64,000 bases of DNA. Source: Prorocentrum cordatum. Taxonomy: Eukaryota; Sar; Dinophyceae; Prorocentrales; Prorocentraceae. Positions 42,647 through 53,779 of this stretch are shown here, in pieces. Every line of letters begins with the position of its first letter. Position 1 is the first letter of the stretch. The position numbers and the translations under genes were made by a program. The notes beneath the pieces were generated by a model, which made no database searches, was not told the origin of the DNA, and was given only the letters and a program-made list of their open reading frames with translations. The stretch lies in contig CAUYUJ010022433.1 in NCBI GenBank assembly GCA_963575745.1, forward strand, positions 5,001-69,000, written 5' to 3'.

Positions 42647-43633
42647 CTGCAAGCCACGGGCGGTGCATCGTCAGAAGCCCGTGGCGTCTGGCCGAGCGCT
42701 CAGCGAGGCTGCCCATACGGCGTTCGCCGCACCGACGAAGCGGCGATAGCCGCTGAGGAGGAATTCGCACGCCGCGCGATGCATCCCCGTGGTGTTCTCC
42801 TAAGAAAAGGAACCCCTAACCCTCAGCCCTAGCTAGTGGCTCCCCCATGAGCCGATGCTTCCCCTGCGGCTCCAAACCTATGAAAATGCAGCATGCGGCG
42901 CCCTTTCGGCTGTCCGTGGGGCCGCAAACCATATGAAAATACAGCATGCGGCGTCGTTTCGGCTGGCGCACGTCCCAGGCGCTCCCAAGCGCTCCCACAT
43001 GCGCTCCCAAGCGCTCCCAGGCGCCCCCAAGCATTCCCAAGCGCTCCCAGGCGCTCCCAGGCGCTTCCAGGCGTTCCCAGACGCTCCCAGGCGCTCCCCG
43101 GCGCTCCCAGGAGCTCCCAGGCGCTCCGCGGCGCTCCCAGGAGCTCCCAGGCGTTCCCCGGCACGCTCCCAGGCGCTCCCTGGCGCTCCCAGCATGCTCT
43201 CAGGCGCTCCCAAGCGCTTTCAAACGCTCCCAGGCGCTCCCAGGTACTCCCAAGCGCTCCCAACACGCTCCCAAGCGCTCCCAGCCTGCTCAGGCGCTCC
43301 CTGCGCGCTCCCAAACGCTCCCTGGCGCCTCCGAGCGCTCCAGGGCGCTCCCAAGCACCAGGCGCTCCGGCACGCTCCCAGGCGCTCCCGGCACGCTCCC
43401 AACACGTTCCCAAGCGCTCCCAGGCGTTCCCATGCGCTCCCAGGCGCTCCCAAGCTCTCACAAGTGCTTCCAAGCGCTCCCCGGCGCTCCCAAGCGCGCT
43501 TAAGCAGTCCAAGCGGACCCATGGCGCTCTCAAGCGTTTCCATGCATTCGCAAGCACTCGGCCGCGCTCCCTGGCGGCGCTTCCCGGCTCCCCCGCCATG
43601 CAGGTGCTGCCGCAGCCATGCGCGCGCATCGTA

Positions 43634-43662
43634 GCGAGGGGGTGCCAGACCCACCCCCTCGC
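43634..43662 (+). repeat. K hairpin K5
   Basis: Same 11-bp stem and loop as K2. Confidence 0.9.
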
Positions 43663-43935
43663 GCTCCCTCCAGCCATGCGAAATTCGCGCCGAAGGCGGC
43701 TGCGTCGACAATGCAATGGCTTCAGCGGGGGCGACGCCAACGGTCAAGCCCAACGGGCAACCCACGGCGCGCACTCGCGGTGCACTCTGCGTGTCCCGTC
43801 ACGCCCCCAGACGCTCCCACGTGCTTCCATCCTGGGGAAAGGTCGAGGCGCTCCCCCAGCCCTCCCAGAGAGCTCCCAAGGAATTCCAGGGGGTCTGCCA
43901 TGGACGTGCTGCCGCAGCCATGCGCGCGTATCGTA

Positions 43936-43964
43936 GCGAGGGGGTGCCAGACCCACCCCCTCGC
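43936..43964 (+). repeat. K hairpin K6
   Basis: Same 11-bp stem and loop as K2. Confidence 0.9.
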
Positions 43965-44402
43965 GCTCCTCCTCCCGCCTTCCGAAGCTCGCATCGACAG
44001 CGTCTGCGTTGATGATTGCAATCGCTTCAGCGGGGGCGACCTCAAAGCAAAACCCAAAGCCGCGGGCGAATACAACTGCCGTGCGCGTCGCCGTCAGCGA
44101 GGAGCCCGACGGCGCGGCCACTCGCTCGAGGCCCACGGGGGCCCATGGGATTGCCACGGCAGCGCCCTCGCAGTGCTGCTTTCCAACGCCGAAGGCAAAT
44201 GCCGGACCCCTGTGGATCTGCTGCGCCAGCGGCAGCCCAACGGCGAAGCCCCCTGCCGAAGGCGCAACGGCTGCGTCATCGACGAGGCGAGCTGACGCGC
44301 CAGCGCCATGCACCCTGCGCGCGTGCCCGCATGGGCGCGCATTGCCACGGCCGCGACCGCGCGCGCGCTTCCCAGCATTCGCACCCCAGTGCCACAACCC
44401 AG

Positions 44403-44699
44403 TGCCGAAGGCAAAGGCGGCAACGCACGGACATGCTGCGCCAGGGGCAGCCCTGCGCGCGTGCTCACGTGGATGCGCAATGCCACGGCCGCGTCGGCGA
44501 TCGCCTGCGCGCGCCACTTCGACAGCCCCCCGTGATAGGGGGGTTGGGGGGAGAAACCCTAAACCCTAAAAGGCTTCACTCTGGGTGGTCTGGGGCGGGA
44601 GTGCGACTAACCGTGGCGCGCGCGGCTTGGGCAGCGATCCCCCCCAACAACCTTGATGTGGGGGGGGTCGCAGCCAGCGCGCGCTTGCGCCAATGCAGG
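44403..44699 (+). repeat. Subtelomere-like block A2
   Basis: Copy of A1, hairpin at 44634-44671 with one A to G change in the right arm. Confidence 0.85.
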
Positions 44700-44803
44700 C
44701 CCTAAACCCTAAACCCTAAACCCTAAACCCTAAACCCTAAACCCTAAACCCTAAACCCTAAACCCTAAACCTTAACCCTAAACCCTAAACCCCAAACCCT
44801 AAA
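44700..44803 (+). repeat. Interstitial telomeric array T5
   Basis: About 15 CCCTAAA units with two degenerate ones (CCTTAA, CCCCAAA). Confidence 0.97.
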
Positions 44804-45237
44804 TTCCCAAGCGCCTCGTTGTGCTTCTGCCCACCCACCGCGCATCACCGTCGCCGTCTACGAGAGACAGGGCATCTCTGAGAAGCGTCAGCTGGTTGCC
44901 AGACTGGGTCGCCCATGCAGCCGTAGGCTGCCCCCTGGGAGTCGCGATTCAAAGATAAACTTTCCCTTGATCCTCGAAGAATATAACACCCTAAACCCAG
45001 AGACTTTTGACTTGGAATTCCGCCCTATGCTTCTCCGACACGTAAAAACACGTGTGGAGCGCTCCGAGCGCCTCTGGGCGCATTGGGAGCGCCTGGGAGC
45101 GAGCGGGAAGCGCCTGGGAGCGCCTGGGAGCGCTTGGGAGCGCTTGGGAGCGCCTGGGATCGCGGGGGAACGCTTGGGAGCGCTTGGGAGCGCTTGGGAG
45201 CGCCTGGCAGCGCCTGGCAGCGCCTGGAAGCGCCGGG

Positions 45238-45268
<31 letters not shown>

Positions 45269-45496
45269 GGCGCCTGGAAGCGCTTGGAGCGCATTGGGAA
45301 TTTAGGGGCCAGCGGCCCTAAACCCTAAAAGGCTGTAGTTTGGGAGGTCGCCGGCCCTGCGGCCGGGGGTGGGAAGTGGTTGCAGCTCTGGCGCCCTTCG
45401 CCAAGCTTGATCGGGTCGGCTAAACGCCCCCCCAATCAAGCTTGCCGAAGGGGGGGCTGCCTTGCCTTGACTGTCGGCCGCTGCGCGCCCGAGAAG
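44804..45496 (+). repeat. Subtelomere-like block B2
   Basis: Copy of B1; 11-bp minisatellite at about 45055-45300 and the 17-bp-stem hairpin at 45395-45451. Confidence 0.85.
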
Positions 45497-45584
45497 CCCT
45501 AAACCCTAAGCCCTAAACCCTAAACCCTAAACCCTAAACCCTAAACCCTAAACCCTAAACCCTAAACCCTAAACCGTAAACCCT
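45497..45584 (+). repeat. Interstitial telomeric array T6
   Basis: About 12 CCCTAAA units with CCCTAAG and CCGTAAA variants, running straight into a J half-element. Confidence 0.97.
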
Positions 45585-45616
45585 AACCTTTCTTACCGCC
45601 GGGGGACTCGTAGAGC
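45585..45616 (-). repeat. J element J12, left half facing the telomeric array
   Basis: On the minus strand: GCTCTACGAG, the CCGGCGGTAA arm and GAAAGGTT, then telomeric repeat in place of the right arm. The break is at the loop position used by the LINEs. Confidence 0.85.
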
Positions 45617-46480
45617 TTCCTGACCATATACTTGCAGAGAAAGCGAATAGTTTTTCAGCCCGAGCGATTTTAGACCTCACGATGCAACAGCCAGCGCCCC
45701 TGATACTTCTAGATCGTTGTCTGTGCGTACCATCTCCTGCAGCCCGAGCTCAATACAGAAGGGGCAATATCTCCTGAGGTGATTTGAAGAATACGAATAG
45801 TTTTGCGGACCTAGCCGGAGTAGCAAACCCAGACCTCTAGATGCAACAGACGAACGCGCACGATGATGTCGAATCAGTTTCTGTACGTATCAGCTCTGTA
45901 GTAATCCTACAGACCGAGTTACGTGCGAAAATCGACAGCACCTCTCCAGATGACTCGAAGAATACGAATAGTTTCGCGAATCTAGCCCGAATAGCAGATC
46001 GAGTTCACACCTCTGGATGCAACGGACGAACGCGCCTGATTATTCTGCATCGGTTTCTGTGTGTATCAGCTCTGCAGCTCTCCTAGAGCTCGAGTTCAAT
46101 GCAGAAAACCGACAGTCCCTGTTCAGATGACTCGAGCGATACGAATAGTTTTGTGGACCTGGCTCGGCTAGCAGACCGACTTCAGACCTCTGGATGCGAC
46201 AGTCGCACCCGCCTGATGTCTCCGAATCGGTTTCTGTGAGAACGAGCTCTGTAGCTGCCCTACATCCCGAGTTTAGTGCAGAAAACAGCAGCTCTCAAGA
46301 TGACTCGAACAATACGAATAGTTTTGCGGACCTAGATCGGGCAGCAGACCGAGTTCAGGCCTCTGGATGCGACAGGCGAACGCGCCTGATGATTTTGGAT
46401 CGGTTTCTGTGAGTATCAGCTCTGTAGCTGCCCTATAGCTCGAGTTAAGTACAAAATACCGACAACGCGTATCAAGATGA
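45617..46480 (-). repeat. ~178-bp satellite array S5 (inverted)
   Basis: Same units as S2, on the opposite strand; successive GATGACTCGA words at 46126, 46299 and 46476. Confidence 0.85.
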
Positions 46481-46699
46481 CTCGAAACAGCCGGTCCCGC
46501 CCGTGTGCTTTTTGGCAGTAAAGGTACCCGATCGAGCTCAGATCAAGACGGCGAGCGGGAATAAGATCGAATATCGCGGGAAAATATATTAGAGCTCTAA
46601 CGAATGGTCGAATTTCGAGAACCAAATTTTCAGCCGACCCAAAGTCACCAAAAGGTCCGTCGAGATTTTTCTTGCCAACTAGCTCTCCAGCGCCCCGGA
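46481..46699 (-). repeat. Family S leader (inverted)
   Basis: Reverse complement of 16909-17125. Confidence 0.85.
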
Positions 46700-46755
46700 A
46701 CTGGGCGCTGGCGGTGAACCGTCAACCTTTCTTACCGCCGGGAGACTCATAGAGC
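46700..46755 (-). repeat. J element J13
   Basis: Complete but with two stem mismatches (GGTAA opposite TTCACC; GCCAGC for GCCGGC). Confidence 0.8.
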
Positions 46756-47645
46756 TTCCTAACGATATATAAGGTCGAAAGAAAATTGCAGAGAACGAAT
46801 AGTTTTTCAGCCCGTTTTCAGACCACTCGATGCAACAGCCGAACGCCCCCGATGCTTCTCAATGTTTTCTGTACGAGCTCTGTATTTTCCTACAGCCCGA
46901 GGTACGTGCGAAAATCGACAGCACCTCTCGAGATGACTCGATCAATACGAATAGTTTCGCGAACCTAGCTCGAGTGTCAGATCGAGTTCAGACCTCTCAA
47001 TGCGAGAGGCGGACGCGCCTGATGTCTCCGAATCGATTCCTGTGATGACCAGCCCTGCAGCCCCTAAGCCCGAGTTAAGTGCAGAAAACCGACAGCACCT
47101 CTCAAGATGACTCGAACAATACGAATAGTTTCGCGGACCTAGTTCGGGCAGCAGACCGAGTTCCGAGCTCTGGATTCGACAGGCGGACGCGCCTGATGTC
47201 TGCGAATCGGTTTCTGTAATTACCAGCCCTGTAGCCTCCCGACAGCCCGAGTTAAGTAGAAAACCGACAGCATCTCTTAAGATGATTCGAACAATACGAA
47301 TAGTTTCGCGACTCTAGATCGGGCAGCAGACTGAGTTCCGACCTCTGGATTCAACAGACAAGCGGGACTGATGATTCTGAATCGGTTTCTGTAAGTATCA
47401 GCTCTTTAGCTGTCCTATAGCTCGAGTTAAGTACAGAAAACCGAGAGCGCCTGTCAAGATGACTCGAATAGTACGAATAGTTTTGCGGACCTAGCTCGGC
47501 CAGCAGACCGAGTTCAGACCTCCGGATGCAACTGGCGAGCGCGCCTGATCATTCTGAATCGATTAGGTGTGCTTACCAGCTCTGTAGCTGTACTAAAGCT
47601 CGAATCAAGTACAACAAACCGTCAATGCGTGTCAAGATGACCCAA
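46756..47645 (-). repeat. ~178-bp satellite array S6 (inverted)
   Basis: Five units with GATGACTCGA starts near 46931, 47107, 47282, 47458 and a last one at 47636. Confidence 0.85.
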
Positions 47646-47825
47646 AACGGCCGATCCCGCCGCAGTGCTTTTTGGCAGTAATATCTACCCGATCGACCTG
47701 AGATTAAGACGGCGAGTGGTAATAAGATCGAATATCACGGGAAAAAATAGTAGAGCTCCAACGAATGGTTGAATTTCGAGAACAAAGTTTACAACCGACC
47801 AAAAGTCATAAAAAAGTCCCTCGAG
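47646..47825 (-). repeat. Family S leader (inverted)
   Basis: Reverse complement of 16909-17125, slightly shortened at the J side. Confidence 0.8.
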
Positions 47826-47880
47826 ACTGGGAGCCGGCGGTAAACCGTCAACCAGGTTACCGCCGGGACCCTCGTAGAGC
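47826..47880 (-). repeat. J element J14
   Basis: Complete; arms CCCGGCGGTAA and TTTACCGCCGG, loop CCTGGTTGACGG. Confidence 0.9.
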
Positions 47881-48184
47881 TCTGAATAGACCAAGTCGGT
47901 TCCGAGATAACAGCAAAAAACGCTTCTCAATACCAGCTTCAAAAATAAAGACATGTTGTTTTCAGTCGTACAGAATGTTGGTTCCCCTAGTCTTTTGATC
48001 GAAATAATGCAGCTAGGGCCCTGAGGATTGCACCATCGAGAGCGCCATGATTCACTGCGTAGAATAAAAATTCAAATTTGCAAAACGAATCTCAAAATCT
48101 CTCGCCATCTTCGAAAAACCGACCCCAGGTCACCACATTGTCCGCCCGGGCCGGGTTGGACAACTAGCTGCACCCCGCGCCGAA
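47881..48184 (-). repeat. Family L short module (inverted)
   Basis: Reverse complement resembles the start of family L (GACCTGGGGTCGGTTTTTCG) and is related to 54373-54749 and 62281-62580. Confidence 0.65.
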
Positions 48185-48217
48185 ACTGGGAGCCGGCGGT
48201 AAACCGTCAACCAGGTT
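48185..48217 (-). repeat. J element J15, right half at LINE-2 3' end
   Basis: On minus: AACCTGGTTG, ACGG, TTTACCGCCGG arm, CCAGT. 48208-48217 is one copy of the LINE-2 target-site duplication. Confidence 0.92.
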
Positions 48218-49454
48218 TTTTTGCGGTTTGCGGTCCGACCACAGGGCCCTTCAAGGGCGGTCGGGTTGGTGCAGCCATCCCCTGTGGGCTGGATGTACCC
48301 TGAAAAACGTGATACTCTTGAAGTATCTTGCAAGCAGAGCGGGCAAGTCTCGAAGCGGCCGCAAGCTCACACTGAGTAACCGTCGCATCGGGAAGCAGGC
48401 CAAAAGCCTCCTCCGCCAACGGACGGGTAAACGTGTGCAGGCAATCACTAACCCCTTCCCCAGATTGCTCACTGATGAACTCACCGTCTAGCCACCATCC
48501 TCCCCCAGCACCTGCACTGCTAACGCCGCCGTCGTACGCACCACGGATTGCGATCAATGTTTCAGTATTGTTTAACTGTTGTTGAATGCTTCTGTACCTG
48601 GATTGTAATGGTAGATGTCTGATTTCCCAAGTCAGTCGGTCGGCGCGGTCGTTGCCTTCACGATAGTGGCGACGCCACAAGTCATATCCTGTGGCTGGGC
48701 CCTGCAGCTTAAAATTTCGACAGGCGTCGTCTAACAGATCAATAACCTCCCCCACCTGCGATCGGTATATATTGTTGTTGCAATTCCACCTTCCCCTCAT
48801 CCAGTTGGTTATCAGCATGGCGTCGCCTAACAGCTCCATCGCAACTCCGCCTCGTCGCTCGAAGCGGACCTCATTTTCAAAGTTTGCTGCGAGGCGCCTG
48901 GCAATGCGATCAAGCGCCGCCTGTGTATACTGATTGTCCTCCTCCTCCTCCTCTCTGTGTATCTTGCCTACCTCCTCCTTAAAGATAAAGCCCTCCGTCA
49001 TATGTGAAAATCCCGCCGCACACAGTCGGGCCGTAGCAAACTCGCGAAAACCATGTTCACTCCAGTCGAGATGGTGCCACCAGTTCACACCGGCAGCCTG
49101 CGCAAATAGAAAGTCACACGGCCTGTAGCCTGTAGGTAACCTCCTCCCTGTTAGTCTGGTTATTTCCGTCCTCCTCCCACTTGCAGTAATCATAGCCTCC
49201 CTCCTCTCCGTCCACTCCCCCAATCCATGCAGCATCGCAACGCGTGAGAGAACAAAGGGCCTTGACACGTCATCCGACACAGGTGGTGCTGGTGTCGGAG
49301 CCTCACCAGGCTGGGTGGTCGAGAGCCTCTGTCGTTGGCCCCGCACCGTCTCCCGGAAGATTCTCGTACGCTGACGCCGATTGATATGTGCCTCCTCCCC
49401 CGACGCACGCGCTAACATAGGTGCGCGCGTATGCATACAAGCGAACGATGCCAC
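48207..49454 (-). pseudogene. LINE-2 ORF2 C-terminus: permuted RNase H
   Basis: About 415 codons open to the stop at 48207-48209. A linker (ERREAMITASGRR) matches the LINE-1 linker. RNase H motifs in protein order: MELLGDAML (motif III, Asp 48822-48824), YREGNDRADRLTW (motif IV, Asp 48639-48641), AYDGGVSSAGAGGGW (motif I, Asp 48531-48533) and QCELAAA (motif II, Glu 48366-48368). All four acids are kept; motif III has GDA instead of GDS. No stop occurs before the element's A-run: the frame ends KKPG and then TGA, which is supplied by the J element (GGTTGA). The N-terminal boundary is uncertain because of the upstream deletion. Confidence 0.8.
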
Positions 49455-49529
49455 ATCCTTTGCCTAGTCAAACTGCTTTCGGAGAAATTTTTGGACCAAT
49501 GATTGGAGCAGTTGACCCTCCCACGCTTA

Positions 49530-51817
49530 TCACTTCTGAATTGTTCCCTCATCCGCCGTCATACCTTCAAATGCATGCAAAACAATGGACTGCACCCGTG
49601 CAATGTAACGCATAGAACGATCACGCATAGGTAACTGTCTACAGCGATAGAACTGTACATCACACATCCACGCACGCCTGGCACGCTGTAAATGACAAAG
49701 TAGATCCCGATGCTCACTCCAGTCATCAAAGAGTTCCACTCCCAGAGCCGACATCTGTCGAAGACGTGGCAGGACCAACTCCTCACCATACTCAGGGACC
49801 CACACGCGAAGCTCGGTATCAGAACAGCGAGGCCAGCCTCCACACAAGAGGTATCCAAGCGATGAGGGTTTCCACCGCAGGCCCGCCTGAGCCAACGGCA
49901 CCGTGAGCATAGACATCATCTCCCGAAGTTCGTCCAAGGACCGTGCACACACATACAAGTTGTCCGCCCACAGAGCATGTGTAATCCTCCTCCTACCTCC
50001 ACTCAAGGGGGTCTCCAATTCATAACCGCAGTCGTTCTCCTCCCACTGCCGCACCACCTTCTCCCAAAGATACACCGAGACAGCCTTGAACAAGAAGGGG
50101 CTCTCCACTCCTCCCGTGCGGATACTCCTATCCCAGGACGCCCAATCCGTCCACCGCACACCTTCAAAGGACATCTGACACACGTTCTCATGCATGGGCT
50201 CCAAGAGGGCAAATATGAGCTCCGAGGGGAACCCCAATGATACCAGACTGTTATACGCCAGCGTCAACGTCACATGGTCGAAGCACTGTAGTACGTCTGC
50301 ACTCCCAAGATATAATGATTCCCCTTTGCCCCAGAGACACGCGTGCTGTGAGAGCCTCTTTAGTACCGCCGTGATTTCATGTGGTTTCCTACCTACTGCA
50401 AAGCCGAACAAGCACGTATGAGGTCGGAGCTTTGTCAACTCTTCCTCCGCAAGTATAGTGAGACACAGGCTGTGCCATTTGGGGACTAGAGGTATGAGGC
50501 ATATTTTTCTAGTGTCTTTGAGTTGGATTATTTTGGGGCTCTTCGGGATCAGAGTGACAAGGAATTCTCTCCAGCACTGCGGCGTGACATTCTCCCGACA
50601 GGCCAGGCGCTGAAAGAGGTCGCGTACACGGCGCACACGCGCCCAAGGAAGCAACTTGAGCATTTCGGGCGACACGTCATCGTATGACGCTGCTCCTCCC
50701 CTCTTGAGTCGTGCACGAGTTCGCAACACAAGGGACATGCGAATGTCTAGTGTCCGATGCGAGGCCGCTGCTGCACACCTCGCCGTCTCCAACGTCTGTG
50801 CGCTAGCCCTGCGAGCCTCCTCGCATTGAATAGTGGCACAAGCAAACCGTCCGATCTCCGCCTCCCACTCCTCCAAGTCCTCAGATCTATGAATACTACC
50901 GTCCTCCTGAACCACCTCCAGTACCTGATTGTGTGTACGTTTACTCCGTCCTTCCCTGGTAAATTGAAATCTGACCAGTTCAGCCTGGTACCTTCTCTTC
51001 GCAGGTCGGTACCGCCGTCGTAACTGTTTGCAGTCCTCCCACCTCCTCTCCCTCCTGAGCTGTTTCATGTCCTCCTCCATCCTCCACGACTCCTCTGGCT
51101 TCTTGGGACGTTGGACCTGTCGTCCCTGTGCATGAGGTGTGAGATTGGCCGCCGACACAATCGCCGTATTGATGAGGTCGCCTTCACAAGTGGGTGATCC
51201 CACCGCCTGAAAGCACTGTGTCGTCACATCCTCCACTTCCTCCCACTCCTCCATGTCCTCCATCACAGTCTCCGTACTGTCCGTGCTGTTACCCTCCTCC
51301 TCCACCACGGTCCTAAGCTGACGCGCCACACGAGGATGGGAACGGCTGACCAGCTCCCAGCCCTCCTCGGGCGTCGTGGCAGCAGACCTGACAGGAATTG
51401 TCCCGCATGTGGTGAAAGCAATCTCCGCCTCCCGAGCGTAAGCCTGAGGATCCTCTGGAGCCCAGTGGACCAAATTGGAGGCCCTCGTCGCCTTCGGCTT
51501 CTGCCTGCGTGCACCCGTCGGAGCACATGGTGACGTGGCATGTAACAGAGCATGATCCGATACCGTAGTCAGCGCCGGCGCCCCCAGTGGTTGGATGAAT
51601 TTAACCCCCACCTCCGACTGTGCACCGGGTAACCCAATATAGTCCAAGACACTGGGAGCCCCAAGACCCGACGGGATCCAAGTAGGCCTCCTGGGTCCAA
51701 ATGTGTTGGCCATCACAATCCTCCACCTCCCACAGAACTGAAGAAGCGAACCCTTCATTGCCTCCCTCCTCCTCCAACGCACACGTGAAGCCCCACCCGA
51801 GTAGACCAGAGTAGACC
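49530..51817 (-). pseudogene. LINE-2 ORF2 middle: endonuclease C-terminus and RT
   Basis: Starts within the endonuclease after the inserted LINE-1 fragment. VLDYIGLPG and VSDHALL match the LINE-1 endonuclease end, with the catalytic SDH. RT motif A is GSADVLQCFDHV, motif B RTGGVESPF, and motif C HALWADNLYV (WADN codons 49959-49970), sharing the Asn with LINE-1. It stops after GMTADEGTIQK, where LINE-1 continues for about 150 residues before the linker, so a deletion is likely. Confidence 0.8.
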
Positions 51818-52116
51818 ATGTTTTGTGAGATGATTGCAGCACAACGGCTCTGTATGGCCGTGGAGCACATTTTGGGTAGCATCTTTCATCCAAGCAGCTG
51901 ACTCATTTCATCTTGCTTGGAGCTCTCCAACACCTTTACAAATTCACATGTTGTACTGCATCCTTTTCCTTGTTCCTGCATCCTATTCCGTTGCCTATGC
52001 CGCAGTGGCTCGGCAGTGTGATGGTAAGAGATGCCCTCTCTAGCTACCCTGTGCTCCGTTTGGGAGTCTTAGGGCTCAGCTGTCACAGCTGTCCGCGCCC
52101 TGACTCAAACTCAAAA
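51818..52116 (+). mobile_element. LINE-1 3'-end fragment inserted antisense in LINE-2
   Basis: Matches LINE-1a 27831-28129: end of ORF2 (FCEMIAAQR), 3' UTR, stem-loop and ACTCAA tail, with a few substitutions. It splits the LINE-2 endonuclease between DANVEL and the LDYIGLPG part. No J sequence and no clear target-site duplication, only GTAGACC words on both sides. Confidence 0.88.
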
Positions 52117-52244
52117 TCCCTCCCCCGTAAGTTGTAGACCGTTACAGCTCGTATCTGGCGACAGTTCCACATTGGCATCCGTGAGCAACACCACCTTCTG
52201 GGGCCTCCTAGGGTACCTGTGGAAATACTTGTCGAGGGCCTCAT

Positions 52245-53672
52245 TCATATTATATATATAATGTTCTGAAACTTCTCATTCGTAATGTCATCACTCTTCA
52301 ACGTCACATCCTCAGCATTGGGCAAATAGCATGAAACAACCGTGACCGTCGTAAATCCTATGGCAACGTAACCTTTTCCCCTTGAACGTAGCAAGGCGGT
52401 GCTTCCGCCAATTATCCTTATACAGGATGGCAACCTTGCGGGAGCTATCAAAAATCGTGTGAATAGCGCCTTCACCCGAACCTGACAGCTCAGAACGATG
52501 ATCCAACAATTTTGACACTCTTGTACCCCCAGGAGTGTCACATCCGCCCCTTTCATCGCACTAAGTATTGTGTGGATAGTAAGTTGTCCTCTCCGTCGTA
52601 GGTTCCACGAGCCTAGACGGACCCCTCGTCGTCGCGGCGCTGATAGTCGCGCCTTGAGGCCTGCAATGTCCAAATTCGGCTCATATGATTTAATCTCACC
52701 CCGAATCGTCCATCCCTCCTGCGCATGTGGCCCTGGCTGAAATACCGCGACAATATGACCTGCATTCTGCGCCTCACTGGATGCACGCGCCCACACATAT
52801 GGTTTTCCCAGACCACTGCCCAGCTCTGAACGTATGATGGTTCCGTTCCTGCACACCTGAGCCCATGCAGCATGACACTTGCCTGAAGCTTGAACATGTA
52901 CAGTCTTCCATGGGGCGACCTCCACAGACGCCCGAATATTTGCCGCCTCGGGCCACGGGAGTCTATTGATATCATCACTCGCAAGGGCTAGATTAGATAA
53001 CAGTGACCGTCTAAGTGCCCACAACTTCTGTCCTGTAGTACCTCTCTTGAAATAGATTCTCAAACGCCCATATCCGAAGTACTCCCTACCCGAGTTCGCG
53101 TTCGTCGTCGCCTCCTCGTCAATGCAATTGCACCACTCTCCAGACTGAATGATGCGTTGTTTAATTGAGTTGAGCAGGGTCGCCAGGACATCCTGGGCCA
53201 TCATCTGACGGGATCTCAACCCATGGTTGTTCCAATCAGTAACCCACCCCTTGCGCTCAACAAAACTTGGCTCCCACTGAAAATTGAAACGCCCTGGAGC
53301 TATGCCTGACCCCTGGTTTGAAGCCGCTGGCGCTCTAGTGGACGTCCCTGATGCCGTCCCGTCGCTGCCCGCAATATGATTCAGAAACTTAGTCTCCAGA
53401 TCAGCTTGCCTACGTGAGAGAGCCTGCATATCCTGATTGAAAGATTTTTGGACGGCATCCACCTTACTGTCAACCGCTGTAATTGCCGTTTTGGCCGTCT
53501 CGATTTTCCCGTCAACTGCTGTGAGAACGGCCGCCGTCACACTCTGCGTTTGTTGTGCCATCATTCTCTGAAGCTCACTCAACAGATTTGCTGATCCCGA
53601 CTGCTCCTCCTCCCTCATCCGTTTACGTGCAGTCTCAGTCTCTGCCATCGCCACATCACTCGACCCCGCCAT
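52245..53672 (-). pseudogene. LINE-2 ORF1-endonuclease fusion, frameshifted
   Basis: ATG at 53672 (MAGSSDVAMAETE). A predicted coiled coil (ELQRMMAQQTQSV...KVDAVQKSFNQDM) is followed by the domain with EVAPWKTVHVQASGKC, shared with LINE-1 ORF1. With no stop the frame runs into the endonuclease (RLGSWNLRRRG, LLGVQECQN). The frame is lost in a TATATATA run at about 52248-52256, and VVLLTDANVEL follows in another frame to about 52120. The upstream part of the open frame (to 53951) is monomer repeat, not protein. Confidence 0.82.
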
Positions 53673-53779
53673 TGCAACTGATGGTGGGTAGCCGAAATCA
53701 CTCGACTCAACACTCGGAGGCAGCCTCCGACTTTCCCACGAAGGGCTGGGTTGTGACTCCCACGCCGTGATGGACGTGT

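Larger units (their letters stand above)
42647..44402 (+). repeat. Subtelomere-like block C3
   Basis: Full copy of block C: terminal hairpin, AAAATACAGCATGCGGCG repeat, 11-bp minisatellite (42975-43590), two ~302-bp tandem units, and GC-rich tail. Copies C1 and C3 differ by many small indels, which destroys any shared reading frame. Confidence 0.85.
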
